31,094 bases of DNA from JBHFEI01 sp041928815 (GTDB lineage Bacteria; Pseudomonadota; Alphaproteobacteria; Rhizobiales; Rhizobiaceae), in assembly GCF_041928815.1 (NCBI RefSeq), contig NZ_JBHFEI010000026.1, positions 1-31,094 of the forward strand. Direction: 5' to 3'. The notes below the pieces were generated by a model. That model was not told the origin of the DNA and searched no databases. It saw only the letters and a list, made by a program, of their open reading frames with translations. Position 1 is the stretch's first letter. The number at the start of each line of letters is the position of its first letter. This document shows, piece after piece, positions 19,501 to 27,200 of the stretch. The position numbers and the translations under genes are program-made.

Positions 19501-19982
19501 ACCAGGCGCAGCGCTATCTCGCCGAACGCGCCGGCATTCTCGCGCTGGAAAGGGGCCTGCAACTCTATCGCGAGCGCCACCGCAGCGCCATGATGCGCAA
19601 AGCCTCGGAAGCCTTCTCGCTGATCAGCGGCGGCGAATATGCCGGGCTTTCCGTGCTGCCGGAGGGCGACAGGGATATTCTGGTCGCCATGCCCGCGCTC
19701 GGCGGTTCGCGGCTGATCACGGAACTCTCCAAGGGAACCCGTTTCCAGCTCTACCTCGCCCTGCGCGTCGCGGGTTATCACGAGATCGCCGCCAGCCGCG
19801 AAGCCGTGCCCTTCATCGCCGACGACATCATGGAAACCTTCGACGACGGGCGCGCCTTCCACGCCTTCCGCCTGATGGCGGCGATGGCCGGGCGGGGCCA
19901 GGTGGTCTACCTCACGCACCATGCCCATCTCTGCGACATCGCAACGTCCGCCTGCCCGGATGTGCAGATCCATCGCCTTTAA
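16509..19982 (+). CDS. YhaN-like AAA/SMC-type ATPase, partner of the SbcD-like nuclease
   Basis: A 1157-residue SMC/Rad50-like ATPase. Walker A GPNEAGKST lies at residues 36-44 after the typical opening MRFDRIDLTRYGKFTDHSLDL. The middle, from about residue 180 to 1040, is rich in Ala, Arg, Glu and Leu and predicted as long antiparallel coiled coil with breaks. The C-terminal head has the signature region ELSKGTRFQLYLALRVAGY and Walker B FIADDIMETFDD near 1105. No CxxC zinc hook like that of Rad50 is apparent in the middle, as in the YhaN branch rather than SbcC. With the upstream nuclease it probably processes DNA ends or secondary structures. About 320 bases free of genes follow. Confidence 0.9.
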   Translation: MRFDRIDLTRYGKFTDHSLDLGLAEEGRPDLHVVYGPNEAGKSTLLSGLLDLMFGIEQKSRYGFLHSYPAMRIGARVTIGGLRQDVSRLKRRLNSLVDAEDRPLPDAFFSAALGGIDRATYQAMFSLDDESIERGGEAILRSEGELGSLLFSASSGLPETSSILSARKAAADAFFKPQGRKHRLAELRAELDALKSEKAAVDLHARDYAALRKACDAAAVRHEAVLGDLADLRLSRDRTEALRAGLPLMERLRDLRARLAEEPPAPEIGDDWHRRLPEIARRDTELATRANRLDEEIAAFEAERASVSIDKEVLAVADRVARLGETSLESRYRTATLDLPVRVDERQRLFAEAERLAAAIDAPGDADPLSLLLPPAAVARLEALARQVGGLTERLQSAIAEAEKATDGLRLAEAARARIAVPEAGEADLARLLVRIQILRQDDSLMRARGAERQVMTLESRLADQIAGLFPFEGSAEALGRRAAPAADEIAAWKRDRERLQQERQALDVRLHEEEARIAALKARAGVLAAEPGLVDDTSAATLRRAREEAWQAHRETLDTGTAARFERALRDDDAAVAARLGSAARLAELRELAASSAEAEARHGRLRERHAACDAALLAIEETVAAAAQRCGLPADTGLTRLEDWLARRARALEAQATLAEARGALALARTDEARALGTLVDDLLAVDPACQCPPRLDAALSLAEEMAGRLRAERTAVEAADDAVRKAGDEEALRRAAVERARAGLDDWKQSWSACLADTWLGAQDTLPEPEAIGAIFSVLRNIERIGQALSDRDHRIASMRSDIRQFDAEMQHLEGLAGSAASGGNVEDRLAAVRERLRQAEDRDALHRRLTRELDARMAERRGLAAEQADHARVKAELFGLLGCTTIGEAEILLDRARRQQALRIRIADTESDLCRMLDVATADMAEARLAAVDAGSLAGELSLLMARLGEAEHEAAELAADHRGKERALREAGGDDRAAHIEERRRTLVEDIADQAQRYLAERAGILALERGLQLYRERHRSAMMRKASEAFSLISGGEYAGLSVLPEGDRDILVAMPALGGSRLITELSKGTRFQLYLALRVAGYHEIAASREAVPFIADDIMETFDDGRAFHAFRLMAAMAGRGQVVYLTHHAHLCDIATSACPDVQIHRL

Positions 19983-20305
19983 GCATCCGGCGGACCATCG
20001 ACTATCAAATTCTCTCTCAGGTTGCATTTCCAGTAAATTATAAAAAATACTGAATGTCGCGAGGGCTTTCTTCTCCGACATCCCCGTTTAAGACGGATTT
20101 AATATTTGAAATCGTCATAAATAGCGAGAAATAGGGCGGCGCGGCGGCCTGCATTTTCATTCTTCGTTAAGTTTGTTGTTGATAATAAATCCATAGGTTG
20201 TTTTTTCGTCAAGCCTGCACCGCAGCAAGGAACACGTCTCCATCCGTGACGGGCTCGCCGCAGGCCATCGCGAAGATCGTTGAAACAGGACAAAGCGAGG
20301 GTGCC
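19983..20305. other. AT-rich intergenic region before the chemoreceptor gene
   Basis: About 320 bases. The part from about 20005 to 20205 is much richer in A and T than its surroundings and probably holds the promoter of the chemoreceptor gene, but no single -35/-10 pair stands out. No terminator hairpin with a T-run follows the YhaN-like gene. The ribosome site GCGAGGG ends just before ATG 20306. Confidence 0.45.
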
Positions 20306-22030
20306 ATGGAAACATTCCTTCCAGGTCTGGGGGACCGGGCGATTGTCCGGGCCCTGAGCCGGTCGCAGGCGATGATCGAGTTTTCGCTGGACGGCATCGT
20401 CCTTTCCGCGAACGAGAATTTCTGCCGGAGCTTGGGCTATACGCTCGCCGAGATCCGCGGGCAGCACCACCGCATGTTCGTCGACCCTGCGGAGGCGGCC
20501 CGGGCGGAGTATCAGGCGTTCTGGAAGCGTCTGGCCCAGGGGGAATTCCAGCGCGGCCAGTTCCGCCGCCTCGGCAAGGGCGGCAGGACGCTGTGGATCG
20601 AGGCGACCTACAATCCGATCCTGCGCGGCGGAAAGCCGGTCAAGATCGTCAAGTTCGCGGTCGACATCACGGAGCTGCGGCTGAAGGCAGCGGAGGATGC
20701 CGGCAAGATGGAGGCGCTCTCGCGCTCGCAGGCCGTCATCGAGTTCACCACCTCCGGGACGATCCTCACCGCCAACGAGAATTTCTGCGCGACCGTCGGC
20801 TACCGGCTGGACGAGATCGTCGGCCAGCATCACCGCCTGTTCTGCGATCCCGCCTATGCCGCGAGCGATGCCTACCGCAGCTTCTGGGAGCGGCTCGCGC
20901 GCGGCGAATTCATCGCCAACGAGTTTCTCCGCTTCGGCAAGAACGGCAAGGAAGTCTGGATCCAGGCGACCTACAATCCGATCCGCGATCTCGACGGCCA
21001 GGTGATCAAGGTGGTCAAATACGCCACCGACGTCTCGGAACGCATGGGCGCGATCAAGGCGCTCGGCCTCGGCCTGCAGGCGCTGTCGGCCGGCGACCTT
21101 TGCCAGAGCCTCGACAGGCCGTTCGTGCCGACGATGGAACAGGTGCGTCGCGACTTCAACGAATCGATCGCCAAGCTCAAGGGCGCGATGCGTTCGGTCG
21201 GCGAGAATGCCCAGTCGATCGCCGCAAGCTCGGGCGAGATCCGCGAAGCCGCGAGCGACCTTTCCCGGCGCACGGAGCAGCAGGCCGCAGCGGTGGAGGA
21301 GACGGCGGCAGCGCTCGAGGAGATCACGACGGCGGTCGGCGATGCCAGCAAGAGGGCCGACGAGGCCGGCCGGCTGGTGGCCCGGGCGCGCGAGAACGCC
21401 GAGCGTTCCGGCCTGATCGTCGGCAATGCCATCACCGCCATGGGCCATATCGAGGCGTCGTCGAAGCAGATCTCCAACATTATCGGCGTCATCGACGACA
21501 TCGCGTTCCAGACCAACCTTCTGGCGCTCAACGCCGGTGTCGAGGCGGCCCGGGCAGGCGACGCCGGACGGGGCTTCGCCGTCGTCGCCCAGGAGGTGCG
21601 CGAACTCGCCCAGCGTTCCGCCAATGCCGCCCGCGAGATCAAGGTGCTGATCAACACCTCGGCCGCGCAGGTGAAACAGGGTGTCACCCTGGTCGACGAG
21701 ACCGGACAGGCGCTGCAGCACATCGTGGCGCATGTTCTGGAGATCAACACCAACGTTGCCGCGATCGTCGAGAGCGCGAAGGAGCAGGCCTCCGGCCTCA
21801 GGGAGATCAGCCAGGCGGTGCACAGCCTCGACCAGGGCACCCAGCAGAATGCCGCGATGGTCGAGGAATCGACCGCCGCCAGCCATAGCCTCGCCCAGCA
21901 GGCCGACGCCCTCTTCGACCTGCTCAGCACATTCCGCACCGAAACGGCCGAGCGCCTGGCGCCGCAGGGCGGGGCAGCACCCGGTCCCCGCAATCTCCGC
22001 GTCGTGCGCCAGCACGCGGCAAACGCGTAA
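20306..22030 (+). CDS. Soluble methyl-accepting chemotaxis protein with two PAS domains
   Basis: A 574-residue receptor without transmembrane segments, so it senses from the cytoplasm. Two similar PAS domains lie at about residues 15-125 and 137-247; both carry FS/TxxGxIL..NENFC...GY and end in IEATYNPI or IQATYNPI, evidence of internal duplication. A short linker leads to the MCP signalling domain at about 320-560, whose hairpin tip DIAFQTNLLALNAGVEAARAGDAGRGFAVVAQEVR is canonical for CheA/CheW binding. PAS domains of this BdlA/Aer-like type often bind haem, flavin or small ligands. There is no C-terminal CheR-binding pentapeptide; the end is RVVRQHAANA. No che or fla genes are adjacent. ATG 20306 is chosen for the GCGAGGG ribosome site. 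Confidence 0.93.
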   Translation: METFLPGLGDRAIVRALSRSQAMIEFSLDGIVLSANENFCRSLGYTLAEIRGQHHRMFVDPAEAARAEYQAFWKRLAQGEFQRGQFRRLGKGGRTLWIEATYNPILRGGKPVKIVKFAVDITELRLKAAEDAGKMEALSRSQAVIEFTTSGTILTANENFCATVGYRLDEIVGQHHRLFCDPAYAASDAYRSFWERLARGEFIANEFLRFGKNGKEVWIQATYNPIRDLDGQVIKVVKYATDVSERMGAIKALGLGLQALSAGDLCQSLDRPFVPTMEQVRRDFNESIAKLKGAMRSVGENAQSIAASSGEIREAASDLSRRTEQQAAAVEETAAALEEITTAVGDASKRADEAGRLVARARENAERSGLIVGNAITAMGHIEASSKQISNIIGVIDDIAFQTNLLALNAGVEAARAGDAGRGFAVVAQEVRELAQRSANAAREIKVLINTSAAQVKQGVTLVDETGQALQHIVAHVLEINTNVAAIVESAKEQASGLREISQAVHSLDQGTQQNAAMVEESTAASHSLAQQADALFDLLSTFRTETAERLAPQGGAAPGPRNLRVVRQHAANA

Positions 22031-22150
22031 ACGGCCGGCGCCGGGCGCCGGGCGTCTCCATCGTGTCTGAAAGCCCTCGGCCGGCAAACGTCGCCGACAT
22101 GCGCGCGACGGCCGGTCGGCTCGTATCGATCGGGCGCTGCCCTCCGGCGA

Positions 22151-24235
22151 CTATTCGATGAAGACGCGAACCGTCGCCGCGCGGCCGATCGCGTCGATCA
22201 CCGTCAGCGTCGAGTAGCCGCCGCCGTCCGGGATCCACTGGCCGGTGCGCCGGCGGCTCAGCCCTTCGAGCGGCCGCCCGTTGGCGAGCCAGCGGAACGG
22301 CGCCCGTCCGCCCTGCAGCTTGAGCGCGAGCGGCATCGCCGGGCCTCCGGCATCCGCACCGAGTTCGATGCGCGCGCCTTCGGGCGGGTAGACGATCTGG
22401 GGCGACGATTCGCGAACGACGGCGGAGATGAGGCCGCTGTCGGTGCGGGTGAAGCGGCGCAGGCTGACGGGAAGCTCGTCGCGTCGCAGTCGCACCGCGC
22501 CGGCGGGCGCCGCCGGAAGCCGCGCGATGCCGACGCCGGCCTTGGCGAACCCCTCGAAGAGCAGGGGCGCCGCCGAGCCGTAGCCGGTCAGCCCCGGAAC
22601 CGCGCCATTGTCCGGCCGGCCGACCCAGACGCCGAGCACATGATCCCCGTCGAAGCCGATCGACCAGGCATCGCGATAGCCGTAGCTCGTGCCGGTCTTG
22701 TAGGCGATTCCGTGGCCGAGGCTGCCCGAGGGCGGCTTGACGGCGGAGAGGATGTCCGACACCTGCCAGGCGGCGGCCGGCTCGAGCAGCGGCGCGCCGG
22801 ACGCTGCCGCCGGCTGTTCGCGCACACCGTCTCCGAGGAGGACCGGGCGGCCGCGATTGGCAAGGCCCGCATAGAGCTGGACCAGATCGACCAGCCGCAC
22901 GCCGGCGCCGCCAAGGCCGATGGCGAGCCCCGGCGGCTCGCCCGGCGGCAGCTTCGGCGTCACGCCGGCGCGCCGGAACCGCACCATCAGCCGCGCGGGC
23001 CCGACCGCGTCGAGCAGGCGCACTGCCGGCACGTTCAGCGACTGCTGCAGCGCATTGCGGATGCTGACGTCGCCCTGGTAGCTCATGTCGAAATTGCGCG
23101 GCCGGTAACCGAAGAAATCCGCCGGGCGATCCTCGATGATCGTCTCCTGCGCCACCAGCCCTTCCTCGAAGGCAAGGCCGTAGATGAAGGGTTTCAGCGT
23201 CGATCCCGGCGAGCGCAGCACACGGGTCATGTCGATGAAGCCGCCACGGCCGTGGTCGAAGGCGCCGGCCGAGCCGACCTCCGCGACGATGCGGCCGGTC
23301 GCGACCTCCGCCATCACCATGGCGATCGAGAGTTTCGGCCCGAGCGCCCGGGCGCCGCCCGCGGCGACCGTTTCGAGGCCGCGCTGGATGTCGCGGTCAA
23401 GCGTCGTCGTGATCAGCCGCTCCGTGGGCTGTTTCAGCCGCGCGGCCTGGGCGAGGTGGGCGGCGAGCGCCGGCAGCGGAAGGCGCCGCTGCGGGACAGG
23501 CTCCAGCGCCGCACGGCCGGCCTCGCCCTCGCCGATGACGTCCGCGACCGCCACGCGCGCGAGCACGCGCCCGCGCGCTTCGAGCGCCGCCGTCGGGTGT
23601 CGGTCCGGGCGCCGGCGTTCGGGAAGCTGGGGCAGGGCAACGAGAAGGGCTGCCTCCGCCATCGACAGCCGGGCCGGCTCCTTGCCGAAATAGGCGAGGC
23701 TTGCCGCGCGCACCCCTTCGAGATTGCCGCCATAGGGCGCGAGCGTCAGATAGAGGTCGAGGATCTCGGCCTTGGTCAGGCGCCGCTCGATCTGGAGCGC
23801 CCGGGCCATCTGCCGGATCTTCGCGCCAAGCGAGCGGCTGTCACGCGGCTCGATCAGCCGAGCGACCTGCATAGACAGGGTCGAGGCGCCGGAGACGATG
23901 CGGCCATGGGTCAGGAACTGGCCGGCGGCGCGCAGCAAGGCCACGGGATCGACGCCGTGATGGGCGTGGAACCTCTGGTCCTCATAGGCGATCAGCATCG
24001 CGACGAATTTGGGATCGACATCGGCGGCGCCGGTCTTCAGACGCCAGACCCCATCCGTCGTCGCAAAGGCCCGCAGCAGCCGGCCCCTGGCGTCGACGAC
24101 TTCGCTCGACACGGTGCCGGCGCGTTCGAGCGGCGGCGGGTAGGCCCGGTCGGCGGCATCCAGGCCGAAAAGCAGGCCGGTGCCGGCGGCGAGGCCGGCC
24201 ACGGCGACGAGGGCGATCCTGGCGAGACGCCGCAT
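22151..24235 (-). CDS. pbpC: Penicillin-binding protein 1C
   Basis: A 694-residue bifunctional peptidoglycan synthase anchored by one N-terminal helix (about residues 5-25). The transglycosylase domain has the catalytic Glu85 in EDQRFHAHHGVD and GASTLSMQVAR at 116-126. The transpeptidase domain has S345-T-L-K348, S399-L-N401 and K513-T-G515, so both activities look intact. The C-terminal 90 residues fit the BiPBP_C domain typical of PBP1C. It begins 18 bases after the alpha-2-macroglobulin gene on the same strand, an operon pairing known from E. coli (yfhM-pbpC), where the macroglobulin is thought to guard the periplasm when the wall is breached. The ribosome site is GGGGAGC. Confidence 0.96.
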   Translation of the reverse strand: MRRLARIALVAVAGLAAGTGLLFGLDAADRAYPPPLERAGTVSSEVVDARGRLLRAFATTDGVWRLKTGAADVDPKFVAMLIAYEDQRFHAHHGVDPVALLRAAGQFLTHGRIVSGASTLSMQVARLIEPRDSRSLGAKIRQMARALQIERRLTKAEILDLYLTLAPYGGNLEGVRAASLAYFGKEPARLSMAEAALLVALPQLPERRRPDRHPTAALEARGRVLARVAVADVIGEGEAGRAALEPVPQRRLPLPALAAHLAQAARLKQPTERLITTTLDRDIQRGLETVAAGGARALGPKLSIAMVMAEVATGRIVAEVGSAGAFDHGRGGFIDMTRVLRSPGSTLKPFIYGLAFEEGLVAQETIIEDRPADFFGYRPRNFDMSYQGDVSIRNALQQSLNVPAVRLLDAVGPARLMVRFRRAGVTPKLPPGEPPGLAIGLGGAGVRLVDLVQLYAGLANRGRPVLLGDGVREQPAAASGAPLLEPAAAWQVSDILSAVKPPSGSLGHGIAYKTGTSYGYRDAWSIGFDGDHVLGVWVGRPDNGAVPGLTGYGSAAPLLFEGFAKAGVGIARLPAAPAGAVRLRRDELPVSLRRFTRTDSGLISAVVRESSPQIVYPPEGARIELGADAGGPAMPLALKLQGGRAPFRWLANGRPLEGLSRRRTGQWIPDGGGYSTLTVIDAIGRAATVRVFIE

Positions 24236-24253
24236 GACCGGGCTCCCCGCGCC

Positions 24254-27200
24254 CTATTCAGGGGCACGGACCGCCATCACGCCGGTCGCCGTGCGGGCCG
24301 AGAACTGCGGCCGGTACATGTCCTCGACGCTTGCCGCCGGATGGGCATAGGTGCCGGGGGTCACGGCACGCACGACATAGGCGAGCGTGATTTCCCGGTT
24401 GTCGCCCTGCGAGCGGTCGAAGGCGGCGACGAAGCGATCGTTGCGGAACTCCGTATGGGCCGGCTCGACATCGCCGATCCAGTCGAAGTTGGAGAGCTCA
24501 GCGCTGCCGACGAGGCTCGGATTGTCGATCTCGAAGCCGGCCGGCAGGAGATCGGTGATCAGCACGCGCGACGGCCAGTCGTTTTCCTCGGTGACGGTCA
24601 GCACGGCGACGTAGCGCTCGTTCTGCCGCACCTCGCTGACATTCGCCTCCTCGCCGTCGAGCGTGTAGTAGGTCCGCGTGATCGCGAAGCCGTCCCCGCC
24701 GGCGCTCAGCGGCTCGACCGGCGCCGCCACCGTGGTGACGACGGCCGACACCGGCCCGTCCGTCGTGTTGCGGATCGTCACGGGCGCGGCGAGCAGCGCA
24801 TCGCCGCTGAGCGTGCGGGAAAGTCCGCCGCGCGTCGCCTCGCCGTCGACGTCGAGCGTCAGGTCCGCGTCCTGGCCCTGAACGGCGCGCGCCGCCATCA
24901 GCATCCACGTCTGCTCCTGCGTGCTCGTATAACGCTTCGCCTCCCATTCCCGCGCGACGGTGCGCGAAAGCTCGGACACGATCGACGGCACCGGTCGGCT
25001 TTCGCCGGCGAGCGCCAGCACGGCCGCGTCGTCGCGCAGCGTCGAGCCATAGTCCGAGCGCGACAGGCTGACATTGACGAGGCCGGTCGACATGCGCGCT
25101 GCCATGCCGAAAATCGTCTCGGCCCGTTGCGCGTCGCCGTAGAGCGAGAGCGCGGCGGCGATATGGGCCTTGGCGAGCGGCGTCTGGAAGTCGTTGATCA
25201 TCGTGTCGGCATAATAGCGCAGGTCGCCGATCGAGGCCTTGCGGTTGCGGGCGAGCACGTAGAGCGCATAGGCGATCTCGTTGCCCTTTTCCTGCACGCT
25301 CGGATCATAGGCGAGCGAATTGCGCAGGTTGTCCAGCGCCTGCACCATCGCCTGCTCCGGCACGTCATAGGTCTTTTCACGCGCCCGCGTCAGGAAGTCG
25401 GTGACATAGGCATCGAGCCAGAGATCGCCGTAGCCCGGGCTCCAGAGCCCGAAACTGCCGGAGTTCGACTGGTAGGACAGCACCCGGTAGATCGCCTCCT
25501 GCACCCGCTTCTTCACCTCGCCGTCCTCGGGCAGTCCCGATTTCGCCGAGAGTTCGCTGAGATAGAGGAGCGGCAGGGCGCGGCTCGTCGTCTGTTCGGC
25601 GCAGCCATAGGGGTAGCGGTCGAGCGTCATCAGCAGCGCCGGGATGTCGAAGGCGGCGGCGCGGGTGACGCTGAGGCTGACGGAGGCGCCCTGCAGGATG
25701 CTGTCGGCGAGCAGCTGCCCGTCGACGGTCAGGCTGTTTCCGGCGGCGATCTCGACCGGGATCCGGGTGGTGACCGGAAGCACCGCCGGACGCACCGGCA
25801 CGATCAGCTGCTGTTCGAGCGCGAGCCCGTTGCCGCTGAGCCTTACGGTGACGACGCCGTCGCCGGGCGTGCCGGCGATGACGGGAACCGTCAGGGCGAC
25901 CTTGGCCCCTTCGGCGAGGTCGATGCTGCGCGCCGCCTCGGCCCCCTCGGGCAGGATCGACGCGTTGCCGCTGACGGCGAGGCTGTAGGCGCCCGCCGGG
26001 GCGTCCGTATTGGCGATGTCGAGATGCAGTTGCGAGCGATCCTGCGGCGCCAGCACCTTCGGCAGGGTGGCGACGACGACGACCGGGTCGCGGATGATGA
26101 CATCGGCCACCGCATGGCCGACGCCGGTCTTCGACCAGGCGACGGCCATGACCCGCGCCTTACCGTTGAACTGCGGAATGTCGAAGCGGATCGTCGCCTT
26201 GCCGGCGGCGTCGAGCGCCACCGGACCGGAGAAGAAGGCGACCAGCTTCTCCCGCGGCGGACTGGCGGACAGGGCGTTCTCGCCGCCGTCGCCGCCGGTG
26301 CGCAGCCGCCCGGTGGTGCCGAGCGAGCCGTCGATCAGCCGGCCGTAGAGGTCGCGGATCTCGAGGCCGAGCCGGCGCTGGCCGAAATACCACCCTTCCG
26401 GATCGGGCGCCTCGTAGCGCGTCATGTTGAGGATGCCGACATCCACGGCCGCCACCATCACATAGGCGGTCTCTCCCGCGACGGCATTGGCGACCGAGAC
26501 GGGGATCTGCAGCGTCTGGCGCGGCAGCATCTTGTCCGTGACGCCGAGCGACACATCGAGCTTGCGCTCGGCGGGATCGACGACCAGCCATTTGACGCCG
26601 GTGGCGCGCATCGGCATGCGGCTTTCCTGTGCGTCGCCGGGCCGGAACAGCGTCGCCGTGACATAGGTGCCGGCGCCCCAGTCGGCGGTGACCGGTATAT
26701 TGATCTCGCCTCCGCCTGCGGGAACCGTCGCCGTCTGCGTCGCGATCAGGCTTTCGGAGCCGATCGCGACCAGCAGCTCGCCGGCAAAGCGCGGCGACAC
26801 CTTCAGCTTCGCCGTCTCGCCGACCGCATACCGGTCCTTGTCGAGGGCGATTTCGAGCGCGTCGGGCGTCTCGGTCGAGGTCGCTGCGACATACCAGCCC
26901 GCGTCGAACTCCACGCTCGACTGCGGTCCGTCGATCACCGGGCTCTCGACCTCGAGCCGGTATCGGCCCCAGCCGACCGGCGTGGCGATGGCGCTGCCAT
27001 CGGCCGTGACGTCGAGGCTGCCGTCGGCCACCTGCCGCGTGTTGGTCACGGGCTCGTAGCGCCAGGCGCTGCCGTCGCGATACCATTGATAGTTCCGCTC
27101 GACGGCGAGCAGCCGCCACTTCAGGCCGGCAAGCGCCTGCCGGCCACCCTGCGCATCGGTGGCGATCACCTGGAAGCGGGCGACGGAGTTTTCCGAAAGA

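Noticed and set aside
17067..20081. A 1004-codon minus-strand frame opposite the YhaN-like gene
   Set aside because: The plus-strand gene has Walker A, Walker B and coiled coil; the opposite frame has no recognisable domain and is a composition artefact.
22031..22150. GC-rich repeat (CCGGCGCCGGGCGCC) between the chemoreceptor and pbpC as a terminator
   Set aside because: It can fold but has no T-run on either strand, so an intrinsic terminator is not supported.
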